From NCBI GenBank assembly GCA_947463125.1, contig CANHQZ010000015.1, forward strand, positions 1 to 43,421: a DNA stretch of 43,421 nucleotides, read 5' to 3'. A model generated the notes under the pieces. It was given only the letters and a program-made list of their open reading frames with translations, had not been told where the DNA came from and did not search any database. Position 1 is the stretch's first letter; each line of letters opens with the position of its first letter. The DNA comes from Flavobacteriales bacterium. Lineage in GTDB: Bacteria; Bacteroidota; Bacteroidia; NS11-12g; UBA955. The translations under genes were made by a program, and so were the position numbers. Shown in pieces: positions 23,943-32,479 of the stretch.

Positions 23943-24902
23943 ATGAGCCACACACCCGAACACGTTGAATGTCTTATCATCGGCAGCGGTCCTGCCGGTT
24001 ACACCGCCGCCATTTACGCTGCCCGCGCCGATATGAAGCCCGTTTTGTACGAAGGCCTGCAGCCCGGCGGACAGCTTACCATCACCACCGAAGTAGAAAA
24101 CTATCCCGGTTACCCTGATGGAATCATGGGCCCCGAAATGATGGACATGTTTAAAAAGCAGGCCGTGCGCCTGGGAACCGACGTGCGTTTTGGGATGGTT
24201 ACTTCCGTTGAATTTAAAAACGGCGGGCCCCAGAAAGTGATGGTAGACGGCACCCATGAAATCATAGCCGATGCCGTAATCATCTCTACCGGTGCAAGTG
24301 CCAAATGGCTGGGCATCCCCAGCGAACAGCGCCTGAACGGCAGCGGGGTGAGTGCCTGTGCGGTGTGCGACGGATTTTTCTACCGCAACTCCGATGTGGC
24401 CATCGTAGGTGCCGGCGATACCGCCTGTGAAGAAGCCAGCTACCTGGCGAAAATTTGTTCGAAAGTGTATATGCTGGTCCGTAAGGATGAATTCCGCGCC
24501 AGCAAAGCCATGCAGCACCGTGTGATGAACACACCCAACATTGAAGTGCTCTTCAATACCGAAACCGATGAAATCCTCGGCCAGCAAACTGTGGAGGCTG
24601 TTCGGGTGAAAAACAACCAAACCGGTGAAACCCGCGAAATTGCCATCAAAGGATTTTTCGTAGCCATCGGTCATACGCCCAATACGGATATCTTCAAGCC
24701 CTATATCAACATGGATGAGCAGGGTTATATCATCACCAAACCGGGCACTTCCTACACGAATGTGGAAGGGGTTTTCTGTGCTGGTGATGCGCAGGATAAG
24801 GTTTACCGCCAGGCTGTAACAGCCGCAGGCAGTGGCTGTATGGCTGCCCTTGACGCTGAGAGATGGCTCGCTTCCCGCAACTCGGCAAGCGCAGGCGCCT
24901 GA
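23943..24902 (+). CDS. trxB: Thioredoxin-disulfide reductase
   Basis: This 319-aa flavoprotein transfers electrons from NADPH to thioredoxin. The FAD-binding motif is GSGPAGYTAA (residues 14-23). The redox-active pair is C139/C142 in ACAVCDG, and the NADPH-binding motif is GAGDTACEEA (about 156-165). The C-terminal FAD motif reads GVFCAGDAQDKVYRQAVTAAG. Length is normal. The TGA stop shares a base with the ATG of the next gene (TGATG at 24900-24904), so the sialidase-like gene is probably translated by re-initiation. It would serve the Bcp peroxiredoxin and other thioredoxin-dependent enzymes. Confidence 0.97.
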   Translation: MSHTPEHVECLIIGSGPAGYTAAIYAARADMKPVLYEGLQPGGQLTITTEVENYPGYPDGIMGPEMMDMFKKQAVRLGTDVRFGMVTSVEFKNGGPQKVMVDGTHEIIADAVIISTGASAKWLGIPSEQRLNGSGVSACAVCDGFFYRNSDVAIVGAGDTACEEASYLAKICSKVYMLVRKDEFRASKAMQHRVMNTPNIEVLFNTETDEILGQQTVEAVRVKNNQTGETREIAIKGFFVAIGHTPNTDIFKPYINMDEQGYIITKPGTSYTNVEGVFCAGDAQDKVYRQAVTAAGSGCMAALDAERWLASRNSASAGA

Positions 24903-26458
24903 TGTATTTGCAGCGGGGATTCATAGCGCTGTTTTTCTTTGCCAATACCCTTTTGGCACAAACCCCGCTCATTGATCTTGTTCCCGGTGGACTGGAGACC
25001 AACGAACCCAGTTTGGCTATCCACCCCACCAATCCAAATATCCAGATTTTAGGTTCCAACACCAGTTACTTTTTTGTGTCTGAAAATGCCGGTATCACCT
25101 GGAAATCTGTTTCACTTAAGCCGGCAGAGGGTTTCTACGGCGATCCGGTTACCTTTATTGACAAACAAGGCCGTTTTTACCTGCTAAGCCTGGCGCAGAA
25201 TGCAACCTTGCAGTGGCCCGAACACTTTGACAGGATTGTGCTGCAGACATCTGAAGACATGGGCAAAACATGGAAAAGCACCGGTATTGGGCACCGCCCG
25301 GGAAAAATGCAGGACAAACCCTGGATAGCTTTGGATGAAAATAAAAAAAGCCCGTTTAAAGGCAGTGTGTATGTGTCATGGACCGAGTTTGACAAATATG
25401 GCAGCAAAAACCCCGCTGATTCCAGCCGCATTCGTTTTGCCTACCGGAGAAATGCCGACGATACCTTTGCTACCGTGGTGGTGAGTGATTCCTGCGGTGA
25501 TGCGGAAGACGGCGACAATACTTTGGAAGGAGCTACCTGTGCGGTGGGTCCCATGGGCGAAATCTATTGCGTGTGGGCCGGAAAAAATAAGATATGGATG
25601 GACATCAGCACGGATGGCGGAAAAACCTGGGGCAAAGACCAAATTATAGCCGAACAGCAATCCGGCTGGGCCATGGATGATATTCCGGGGCTGATGCGCA
25701 GCAACAATATGCCATTTGTGAAATGCGATTCAAAAGGCCGTCTTTACCTCGTTTTTGGCGATAAAAGCAGGAGTGATTATGATGTTTTTCTGAAAATGAG
25801 CACCGATGCCGGTAAAACATGGACTTCAGAAATGCGCTTGCACAGCGACCCTGCTGGAAACGGACGGGATCAGTACATGCCGCACATGGCCTTGGATGCT
25901 TCCGGTGATCTGGTTTACGTGCTTTGGTATGATCGCAGGCATTCTGCCCAAAATATATATACCGATGTGTATTTGAGGCCCATCGTGAAAGGTAAGCCCG
26001 GTAAGGAATACAGGGTTACCAATCAGTCTTTCTGTCCGCCCGGAAGGAAGGTTTTTTTCGGTGATTATATTGCCGTTGCGGCCGCAAAAAAGGTTATACG
26101 TGCTGCATTTACGCACTATGACAATACCACGGCACTGGCATCGGTAAAGGTGGCTGCACTCACGCAATCGATGGTAAAACGCAATGCGGCTGTACCTGTA
26201 AATGCCTACATGGAAATGGGAGTATTGCCCGATACGGCTTTGTTTATGGTGCATTTTTCCCTGCCGGGAATGAAGAGTTGCACACTGGAAATGAGTCGGG
26301 GCAGACAAATTGTACACAAACAGCTTTTTGATCCCCTGCCTGCGGAAGAACAGGAAGTAGCACTGCCGCTGAATAAAATTCCACCCGGAGTATACAAGGT
26401 TTCACTCTCGGCCAAAGGCCGCAAAATGACACGGGAACTGTATATTGGCAAGCCTTAA
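24902..26458 (+). CDS. Exported sialidase-like Asp-box protein, probable T9SS cargo
   Basis: The product is 518 aa from the ATG at 24902, giving the signal peptide MYLQRGFIALFFFANTLLAQ. An in-frame ATG at 24863 inside trxB would add 13 basic residues and is less likely. Four Asp-box motifs (S-x-D/N-x-G-x-T-W) lie at about residues 60-67, 117-124, 236-243 and 300-307, the signature of a sialidase-type six-bladed propeller. I do not see the arginine triad clearly enough to claim sialidase activity. The last 80 residues (MVHFSLPGMKSCTLEMSRGR ... PPGVYKVSLSAKGRKMTREL) have the shape of a T9SS sorting domain but lack the usual P-N-P start. The stop codon overlaps the stop of the opposing hutH. Confidence 0.82.
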   Translation: MYLQRGFIALFFFANTLLAQTPLIDLVPGGLETNEPSLAIHPTNPNIQILGSNTSYFFVSENAGITWKSVSLKPAEGFYGDPVTFIDKQGRFYLLSLAQNATLQWPEHFDRIVLQTSEDMGKTWKSTGIGHRPGKMQDKPWIALDENKKSPFKGSVYVSWTEFDKYGSKNPADSSRIRFAYRRNADDTFATVVVSDSCGDAEDGDNTLEGATCAVGPMGEIYCVWAGKNKIWMDISTDGGKTWGKDQIIAEQQSGWAMDDIPGLMRSNNMPFVKCDSKGRLYLVFGDKSRSDYDVFLKMSTDAGKTWTSEMRLHSDPAGNGRDQYMPHMALDASGDLVYVLWYDRRHSAQNIYTDVYLRPIVKGKPGKEYRVTNQSFCPPGRKVFFGDYIAVAAAKKVIRAAFTHYDNTTALASVKVAALTQSMVKRNAAVPVNAYMEMGVLPDTALFMVHFSLPGMKSCTLEMSRGRQIVHKQLFDPLPAEEQEVALPLNKIPPGVYKVSLSAKGRKMTRELYIGKP

Positions 26459-27921
26459 AGGCCAAATAAACTCTCTTTGGCGCGGGAAATGAGCGCGTGC
26501 ATGGGAACCTGCGTGTGCTCGTCCTGTCCAAGCTTCATGCGCATGTTTTCTGCCTGCGGAAACGATTTTTCTTGTCTGAAATACAATGCCTGATTGGCAC
26601 ACAGCCATTCTATGGCCAGCACATCCTGTACATTTTTTGCCACCTGCAATGCCTTTACTGCGGCATTTGCACCCATACTCACATGGTCTTCCTGTCCGTT
26701 GCTGCTCACGATGCTGTCTACACTGGCGGGGGTGCAGAGTTGTTTGTTTTTGCTGACAATGCTGGCGGCCGTGTACTGCGCTATCATATAGCCGCTGTCG
26801 GTGCCGGGTTTGGTGGCCAGAAAAGCCGGTAAACCGCGCTGTCCGCTGATGAGCAGGTAGGTGCGGCGTTCGCTGATGTTAGCCAGTTCGGCCAGAGCCA
26901 TAGCAGCGTAGTCCAGGGTTAATGCCAGCGGCTGACCATGAAAATTGCCACCACTAAGCACTGCTTTTTCGTCCGCAAACACATTGGGATTGTCGGTTAC
27001 GCTGTTCAGTTCAGTTTCCCAAACGGAAAAACAGTGGCTGAGCGCATCCATGCTGGCACCGTGCACCTGAGGAATACAGCGGAAGCTGTAAGGGTCCTGT
27101 ACCGCAGGGCGGGGAAGGTTTTGCATGGGACTTTGTTTGAGCAGTTGCAGCATGGTTTCAGCGGCTGTTATCTGTCCGCTGTGCGGACGAATGCGGTGCA
27201 ATTCGGGCCTGAACGGATCCTGTCTACACAACCATGCATCGGCACTAAGTGCAGCCACAGCAGGAACTTTGTCAAGTATAGCAAAAGCGGTTTCAGCTAC
27301 CTGCAATGCATGGGCCAGCATAAACTGTGTTCCATTGATGAGTGCAAGGGCTTCTTTTTGCTTTAAGGGTATGGGTTTTAGGTTGTTTTCAGCAAGTACT
27401 TTCTCCGCACTTTTTGCGCCGAATACGGGGTGCTCCAATGTGCCCAGTCCAAGTAAAGGCAAACACATTTCCGAAAGCGGAGCCAGATCCCCGGAGGCGC
27501 CCAGCGAACCTTGCTCATGCACCACCGGAATCCAGTCGTTGTTGTAATGCCAGATAAGCCTTTCGGCAACCTCTGCCCGAACAGCGCTGTATCCTTTGCC
27601 GATGTTGATGATTTTCAACAGCAGCATGGTTTTTACGATGCCGGATTTCAACGGATTTCCCGTGCCTGCGGCATGGGTAATCAGTAGGTTGCGCTGCAGT
27701 TCTTCCAGCTCATTGTCCGGTATACGCACATTCTGCAGGCTTCCAAAGCCGGTATTTACACCGTACACCGCCGGATTTCCATCCTGAAGATAGGCATCTA
27801 AGGCTTGAACAGACTCGTTTATTCGTTGCAAAATATGCGGTGAATAAGAAATTTTATCTCCGCTGTTAATCAGTTCCAGTATGCTTTCCAGCGAATAATG
27901 GTCTTCTATTTCTCTTATCAT
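26455..27921 (-). CDS. hutH: Histidine ammonia-lyase
   Basis: The product is 488 aa from the ATG at 27921 (MIREIEDHYSLESILELI). An upstream in-frame start at 28035 would add 38 residues that overlap hisS and look like its out-of-frame sequence. The enzyme deaminates histidine to urocanate. The MIO cofactor tripeptide A142-S143-G144 lies in QGSLGASGDLAPLS, and the conserved YGVNTGFG is at residues 53-60. The C-terminal core GYMIAQYTAASIVSKNKQL and SSNGQEDHVSMGANAAVK is intact. Its ATG overlaps the hisS stop (ATGA), so the two are translationally coupled. No other hut genes are adjacent. A related lyase activity (for example tyrosine) is possible for the family, but the residues fit histidine. 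Confidence 0.9.
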   Translation of the reverse strand: MIREIEDHYSLESILELINSGDKISYSPHILQRINESVQALDAYLQDGNPAVYGVNTGFGSLQNVRIPDNELEELQRNLLITHAAGTGNPLKSGIVKTMLLLKIINIGKGYSAVRAEVAERLIWHYNNDWIPVVHEQGSLGASGDLAPLSEMCLPLLGLGTLEHPVFGAKSAEKVLAENNLKPIPLKQKEALALINGTQFMLAHALQVAETAFAILDKVPAVAALSADAWLCRQDPFRPELHRIRPHSGQITAAETMLQLLKQSPMQNLPRPAVQDPYSFRCIPQVHGASMDALSHCFSVWETELNSVTDNPNVFADEKAVLSGGNFHGQPLALTLDYAAMALAELANISERRTYLLISGQRGLPAFLATKPGTDSGYMIAQYTAASIVSKNKQLCTPASVDSIVSSNGQEDHVSMGANAAVKALQVAKNVQDVLAIEWLCANQALYFRQEKSFPQAENMRMKLGQDEHTQVPMHALISRAKESLFGL

Positions 27922-29300
27922 GAAATATGCGCTAAAAGTTGGTTTTGCGGCAGGGTTTCCTGTGTTCCGCTTTCCAGGTTTTTGATGGAAATGGTGCCGT
28001 CTGTGATTTCCTGTTCGCCCAGGATGCAGGCCCATTGAATTCCCTTATTGTTGGCGTAATCCAGTTGCTTTTTAAGTTTGGCGGCCCCGGGATACACTTC
28101 AGTGGCTATGCCTGCTTCACGCAGCTTGCCGGCCATGGCAAAGGCTGTTGGCATGGCGCTTTCATCCATGCAGCAAAACAACACGCGGGTGGTTTGCATG
28201 GATTCCTGTGGGAATATGCCGGCAGCATCCATCAGATCGTAAATTCGGTCAAGGCCAAAGGAGATGCCCACACCTGAAACGTCTTTCAGTCCGAAAACTC
28301 CGGTAAGGTTGTCGTAGCGGCCGCCACCACCAATGCTTCCTATGCGAAAATCAGCGGGAATGCGGTTATCGGCGGGTACCACTTCCATAACCATTCCGGT
28401 ATAATAGCTGAGGCCGCGCGCCAGGGTTACGTCCAGGGTGAGTGTATTTGCTGTGGGCAGATTTTTTATGAGGTTCAACAGCTGCCCAATTTCGGTAATT
28501 CCTTTTTGCAAGGCGTCGTTCTGTATTGCCTCAGCGTTTTGCAGGGCAATCAGTTTTTGGTCTGTGTCGGCAAGGCCGCTGATATGGTGCAGCAGTGTCC
28601 ATGCATCTTCACCATTGGGTATGCCTTCATTTTTAATTTCATTCATCACTCCGTCAAAACCAATTTTATCGGCTTTGTCGATGAGCTGCATGAATCTGTT
28701 GTGGTTGGCTGTGCCTTGCAGCCATGGAGCGAACGCATCCAGCAGGCTGCGGTGATTAAAACGGATGTTAACTTTCAGTCCCAGCCCTGCAAAAGCCGTG
28801 TCGTATATCTGCAGTAAATCGGCTTCGTTGCTGATACTCTGGCTGCCCAGAATATCGGCATCGCACTGCCAGAATTCGCGGTAGCGCCCTTTCTGGGGCC
28901 TGTCGGCACGCCAAACGGGCTGAATCTGGTATCGCCTGAAAGGGAAATGGATTTTATCGCGGTTCATCACCACAAAACGTGCCAGGGGAACGGTCAGGTC
29001 GTAGCGAAGTCCGCGGTCGGAAATTTGCGGTGTAAGGGCCTTGCTGTCGCGCTGTTGCAGCAGGGTTTCATCGGCTTTGGCGAGGAAATCGCCGTTGTTT
29101 AGGATTTTGAACAGCAGCTGATCGCCTTCATCGCCATATTTCCCCTGCAGGGTTTTTAAATTCTCCACGGCAGGGGTTTCCAGCGGTAAAAATCCAAACC
29201 TTTTAAAGGTTGCTTCAATGATGCCTATAATGTATTTGCGGCGCATCATCACCTCCGGACCGAAATCGCGGGTTCCCGAAGGCAGGGATGGTTTATCCAT
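27918..29300 (-). CDS. hisS: Histidyl-tRNA synthetase
   Basis: This 460-aa class II synthetase charges tRNA-His. Class II motif 2 is visible in RRYQIQPVWRADRPQKGRYR (about residues 122-141), followed by EFWQCDADILG. The histidine-specific loop is RGLSYYTGMVMEV, with motif 3 in GSIGGGGRYDNLTGVFG and GVGISFGLDRIYDLM. A C-terminal anticodon-binding domain runs from about 370. The start MDKPSLPSGTRDF fits the family. A TAACTTCG promoter-like box lies 4 nt upstream of the ATG. The gene is divergent from the lipoprotein pair and is followed without a gap by hutH. Confidence 0.96.
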   Translation of the reverse strand: MDKPSLPSGTRDFGPEVMMRRKYIIGIIEATFKRFGFLPLETPAVENLKTLQGKYGDEGDQLLFKILNNGDFLAKADETLLQQRDSKALTPQISDRGLRYDLTVPLARFVVMNRDKIHFPFRRYQIQPVWRADRPQKGRYREFWQCDADILGSQSISNEADLLQIYDTAFAGLGLKVNIRFNHRSLLDAFAPWLQGTANHNRFMQLIDKADKIGFDGVMNEIKNEGIPNGEDAWTLLHHISGLADTDQKLIALQNAEAIQNDALQKGITEIGQLLNLIKNLPTANTLTLDVTLARGLSYYTGMVMEVVPADNRIPADFRIGSIGGGGRYDNLTGVFGLKDVSGVGISFGLDRIYDLMDAAGIFPQESMQTTRVLFCCMDESAMPTAFAMAGKLREAGIATEVYPGAAKLKKQLDYANNKGIQWACILGEQEITDGTISIKNLESGTQETLPQNQLLAHIS

Positions 29301-29365
29301 GTTGCGAAGTTACGGCGATTATCCGAATAGGAGATTCTGCTTTTTTGTACACTGCATAAATTCAA

Positions 29366-29396
29366 TTGTTGTTTGAAAAGCGGGGGAATAAGTTTG
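29366..29396 (+). promoter_or_regulatory. Bacteroidetes-type promoter of the lipoprotein pair
   Basis: TAAGTTTG (29389-29396) is an exact -7 match, with TTG (29366-29368) 20 nt upstream. The box ends 10 nt before the ATG at 29407, again predicting a near-leaderless mRNA. Confidence 0.55.
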
Positions 29397-29406
29397 TAAG
29401 TATAAA

Positions 29407-29841
29407 ATGATGAAAAAAGTATATTTAATCCTTTTTTTACTGCTGTCAGTAGGCCTTGCATCCCTGCATTCCTGCGGCAAGTATGAGGAAGGCCCCGGCT
29501 TTTCGCTGCGCTCTAAAAAATCACGCGTAGTAAATACATGGGTAATTGATAAATACCTTATAAACGGCAATGATGTTACCGCCATTTTTCTGGCTGCATA
29601 CGGAGAGCATGCTCTTTTGTTTAAAAGCGATGACTCCTATGAGTTTAACACCGTACCCGGGCGTAAAACAGGCACCTGGTCATTTGACAGCAACAAGGAA
29701 AGTTTGGAGTTTCAGGAATCCGGAACGGCTACCAAGTATGATCAGAAAATTATGCGTCTGACCGCCAATGAAATGTGGCTTTGGGAAGATGACGGAACTG
29801 ACAAAATTGAAGTACACTACAAAACCAAAAGTCCGATGTAA
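29407..29841 (+). CDS. Lipocalin-like lipoprotein, paralog 1
   Basis: This 144-aa protein has a lipoprotein signal peptide with the lipobox LHSC (lipidated C23). The mature part starts GKYEEGPGFSLRSKKSRVVN, then TWVIDKYLINGNDVTA, a beta-rich middle (GRKTGTWSFDSNKESLEF) and the end EMWLWEDDGTDKIEVHYKTK. The W...G-T-W-x-F pattern resembles small lipocalin-like proteins of Bacteroidota, but this is a resemblance only. It is followed after 6 nt by a close paralog in the same orientation. Ligand or partner is unknown; it should sit in the outer membrane facing the periplasm, or at the surface. Confidence 0.8.
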   Translation: MMKKVYLILFLLLSVGLASLHSCGKYEEGPGFSLRSKKSRVVNTWVIDKYLINGNDVTAIFLAAYGEHALLFKSDDSYEFNTVPGRKTGTWSFDSNKESLEFQESGTATKYDQKIMRLTANEMWLWEDDGTDKIEVHYKTKSPM

Positions 29842-29847
29842 GGCAAA

Positions 29848-30291
29848 ATGAATAAAATCAAGCCATACCTGTTTTTATTCATATTTTCATTCATAGTAAT
29901 AGGATCTTCAGTGCTTTCTTCATGTAAAAAGTATGAGGAAGGACCTGGCTTTACCCTACGCACCGCCAAATCACGCGTGGTTAATGCATGGGTGATTGAG
30001 AAATATTTAGTTAACGGCGACGATTTAACAGCGTTCTGGCTTTATGTTTTTGGAGAACATGCCATAGTCTTTCATAAAAATAGATCTTATGAGTTTATTA
30101 GAAACGGTAGCCATGTTTTTGGAAATTGGTATTTGAGAGATAACAGGGAGAATTTGGTCATTAAGGAATTGGGCATAACAGGCACACCCTCCTATTCTTA
30201 TCGAAAGATTAAAAAATTGACCCGAAATGAAATGTGGCTGCTGTACGATGACGGAACAGATAAAATAGAAGTGCATTACAAAACTAAATAA
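29848..30291 (+). CDS. Lipocalin-like lipoprotein, paralog 2
   Basis: This 147-aa protein has a lipobox LSSC (lipidated C26). The mature part shares the opening KYEEGPGF and SRVVNxWVIxKYLxNG and the closing DDGTDKIEVHYKTK with the gene before it, while the middle differs (FGNWYLRDNRENLVIKELG in place of TGTWSFDSNKESLEF). The conserved ends and divergent centre show a tandem duplication followed by change in the central strands, where a ligand-binding site might lie. The gene is visibly more AT-rich than paralog 1. It starts 6 nt after paralog 1 and is surely on the same transcript. Confidence 0.8.
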   Translation: MNKIKPYLFLFIFSFIVIGSSVLSSCKKYEEGPGFTLRTAKSRVVNAWVIEKYLVNGDDLTAFWLYVFGEHAIVFHKNRSYEFIRNGSHVFGNWYLRDNRENLVIKELGITGTPSYSYRKIKKLTRNEMWLLYDDGTDKIEVHYKTK

Positions 30292-30405
30292 TTATTTATC
30301 AAAACTATAGCTATTGATTGCTCCCATTGCTGCCGCCTTTTCTGTTTTTTGTAATGCAGGTATTCCGAAATTGGCACATGATTTGATTTATTTTGCCAAA
30401 CGTAT

Positions 30406-30903
30406 ATGAAAAACATTCTGCTTCTTGCCGCCGCTCTTGTGGTATTTGCCTTCCGGGCCGATGCTCAGAACCAAACCCTTCCTTCCGTTCAGGTGAAAAA
30501 CCTCGAAGGTCAGCCTATGGATTTTAAAACCGTGGCCGAACCGGGAAAGATTACGGTTGTTTCATTCTGGGCTACCTGGTGCGGTCCCTGTATCAAAGAA
30601 CTGGAAGCTATTAATGAGCATTACTCGGAATGGAAAGAAAAATACAATATGAAGCTGGTGGCGGTGAGTATTGATGATGCCCGCAACAGCAAAAAGGTAA
30701 AACCCAAAGTGCTGGGTTATGGCTGGGAATATGATATTGTTTTGGATGAAAACTCAGACCTGGCCCGGGCCATGAATGTAAATAATCCGCCCATGACATT
30801 CATCGTAGACGGCAGCGGAAACGTGGTTTGGTCGCACCAGGGTTACACTCCCGGAGCTGAGGAAGAATTGGAAGCGCAGATAAAGCGTATCGCAGGCAAA
30901 TAA
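30406..30903 (+). CDS. TlpA-like periplasmic thioredoxin
   Basis: This 165-aa protein has a signal peptide (MKNILLLAAALVVFAFRADA) and a TlpA/ResA-type thioredoxin fold. The redox motif is C59-G-P-C62 in FWATWCGPCIKELEA. The cis-proline loop appears as NNPPMTFIVDGSGNVV. The insertion KLVAVSIDDARNSKKVKPKV is typical of the family. It should reduce disulfides or handle thiols in the periplasm, for example in cytochrome c maturation; its partner is not visible here. It stands alone, with 114 bp upstream and 48 bp to ferritin. A TTATTTTG promoter-like box lies 10 nt upstream of the ATG. Confidence 0.9.
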   Translation: MKNILLLAAALVVFAFRADAQNQTLPSVQVKNLEGQPMDFKTVAEPGKITVVSFWATWCGPCIKELEAINEHYSEWKEKYNMKLVAVSIDDARNSKKVKPKVLGYGWEYDIVLDENSDLARAMNVNNPPMTFIVDGSGNVVWSHQGYTPGAEEELEAQIKRIAGK

Positions 30904-30951
30904 AACAATATCGCTTTGCGCGGGTTTTATTTGTAATTTAGCACACTCATT

Positions 30952-31473
30952 ATGATTTCAAAAACGATTGAAAAAGCCCTTCAGCATCAGATTGCGCTGG
31001 AGGCATATTCAAGTGCCGTATACCTGAGCATGGCCAGCTGGATGGATTCTGAAGGTTTTGAAGGGGCAGCAGCATTTTTCTACAAGCAAAGCGATGAAGA
31101 AAGAATGCACATGCTCAAGATTTTTCATTTTATCAACGATAATGACGGACATGCCATGGTTCCGGCCATTGAAGCTCCCCCCAAATCATTCAAGGATTTT
31201 CATACCTGTTTCAAAAACGTACTGGAGCAGGAGCAAAAAGTTACCCAAAGCATTCACGAGTTGGTAAACGTTTCGCTTAAGGAGCGTGACCATGCCGCCA
31301 ATAATTTTCTACAGTGGTATGTGAGCGAGCAGATGGAAGAGGAAAAGCAGGTAAAAAGCATCCTCAACAAACTCAAAATTATCGGCAAAGACGGCAGCGG
31401 GCTGTATTTGCTGGACCGGGAACTTGGCGAAATGGCGGCTGCTGCCCCTGAGGGGGAAGAGGCAGGCGCCTGA
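30952..31473 (+). CDS. ftnA: Bacterial non-heme ferritin
   Basis: This 173-aa four-helix-bundle protein stores iron in the cytoplasm as a 24-mer. All ferroxidase-centre residues of the FtnA type are in place: E17, E50, H53, E94, Q127 and E130. The C-terminus carries an extra acidic/alanine tail (EMAAAAPEGEEAGA). A TAATTTAG promoter-like box (30934-30941) lies 10 nt before the ATG. A strong terminator follows 10 nt after the stop, so the gene is monocistronic or the end of a short transcript. Confidence 0.95.
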   Translation: MISKTIEKALQHQIALEAYSSAVYLSMASWMDSEGFEGAAAFFYKQSDEERMHMLKIFHFINDNDGHAMVPAIEAPPKSFKDFHTCFKNVLEQEQKVTQSIHELVNVSLKERDHAANNFLQWYVSEQMEEEKQVKSILNKLKIIGKDGSGLYLLDRELGEMAAAAPEGEEAGA

Positions 31474-31483
31474 TTTACGCTCC

Positions 31484-31516
31484 GGGTTGTGTAAAAAATA
31501 AGGCACAACCCTTTTT
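31484..31516 (+). terminator. Rho-independent terminator of ferritin gene
   Basis: GGGTTGTG (31484-31491) pairs perfectly with CACAACCC (31504-31511) around a 12-nt loop, followed by five T residues (31512-31516). It separates ferritin from the gld operon. Confidence 0.82.
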
Positions 31517-31543
31517 CGGGTATTTAACTGAAACGGCAAACCC

Positions 31544-31551
31544 TATTTTTG
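31544..31551 (+). promoter_or_regulatory. -7 box of the gldAFG-ruvA operon
   Basis: TATTTTTG is an exact match to TAnnTTTG and ends 10 nt before the GTG start of gldA. A possible -33 is not clear. It lies just after the ferritin terminator. Confidence 0.5.
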
Positions 31552-31561
31552 CAAAACCAAC

Positions 31562-32479
31562 GTGAGTATTCAGGTAAATCAATTGACCAAGATATACGGC
31601 ACCCAAACCGCCGTAGACAGCATTTCATTTGAAATTGCTCCCGGTGAGATTGTAGGCTTTCTGGGTCCCAACGGTGCCGGAAAAAGCACCACCATGAAAA
31701 TGCTCACCTGCTATATTCCACCCACATCGGGCGAAGCTAACGTCTGTGGCATGGATGTTTCAGACCAAAGCATACAGGTTAGAAAACACGTGGGGTATCT
31801 GCCCGAGCATAATCCGCTGTACCTCGATATGTATGTAAAGGAATACCTTGCATTTGCCGCAGGTATGGGCGGAGTTAAAAACATTAACAGCCGCGTGGAG
31901 GAAGTGATTGCGCTTACCCACCTGGGCAAAGAAAAACACAAAAAAATCGGGCAGCTTTCCAAAGGATATCGTCAGCGTGTGGGGCTGGCACAGGCCATTA
32001 TTCACGACCCGGATGTGCTGATTCTGGACGAGCCTACCAGCGGTCTGGATCCCAACCAGGTAATGGAAATACGTGATCTGATAAAAAACCTGGGAAGCAA
32101 CAAAACCATTATGCTGAGCACGCACATCATGCAGGAGGTAGAGGCCATTTGCAGCCGGGTTATCATTATTGATAAAGGGAAAATAGTGGCCGACGATAAG
32201 CTGGAAAACCTGCGCAGCCTGAAGTCAGAAAAATGGCTGGTGCGCGTGCAGTTTGCTTCTGCGGTCAATGAGCGTGATATTCAAAACATAAAGGGTTTGC
32301 TGCAGGCAACCCACCTCGGCAACAATGCATGGCGCCTGGCCGGCGACAATGCGCAGTTCAGACAGGCGGTTTCGCAGTTTGCGCTGTCTTCAAACCTTGA
32401 AGTGCTGGAGCTGGTAAGTGAAAAAGACTCCCTGGAATCGATATTCAGACAGTTAACCAACCATGTGGACCATTTATAA
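31562..32479 (+). CDS. gldA: Gliding-motility ABC transporter ATPase GldA
   Basis: This 305-aa ABC ATPase starts with GTG. Walker A is GPNGAGKST (about residues 35-43), the signature LSKGYRQRVGLA is near 137-148, Walker B is VLILDEPTSGLD, and the switch histidine is in MLSTHIMQE. A C-terminal extension (about 220-305) is typical of ABC-2-type ATPases such as GldA/NodI. With GldF and GldG it forms an inner-membrane ABC complex associated with gliding in Flavobacterium. It overlaps gldF by 17 bp. Confidence 0.92.
   Translation: MSIQVNQLTKIYGTQTAVDSISFEIAPGEIVGFLGPNGAGKSTTMKMLTCYIPPTSGEANVCGMDVSDQSIQVRKHVGYLPEHNPLYLDMYVKEYLAFAAGMGGVKNINSRVEEVIALTHLGKEKHKKIGQLSKGYRQRVGLAQAIIHDPDVLILDEPTSGLDPNQVMEIRDLIKNLGSNKTIMLSTHIMQEVEAICSRVIIIDKGKIVADDKLENLRSLKSEKWLVRVQFASAVNERDIQNIKGLLQATHLGNNAWRLAGDNAQFRQAVSQFALSSNLEVLELVSEKDSLESIFRQLTNHVDHL

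Noticed and set aside
23877-24674. Open frame (265 codons) on the minus strand opposite trxB
   Set aside because: It is rich in G, H and F as a mirror of trxB codons, with no signal or domain. Treated as an antisense shadow.
27922-28035. Upstream start for hutH
   Set aside because: The 38 extra residues overlap hisS out of frame and are not like the family; the ATG at 27921 gives the canonical residue numbering of the MIO motif.
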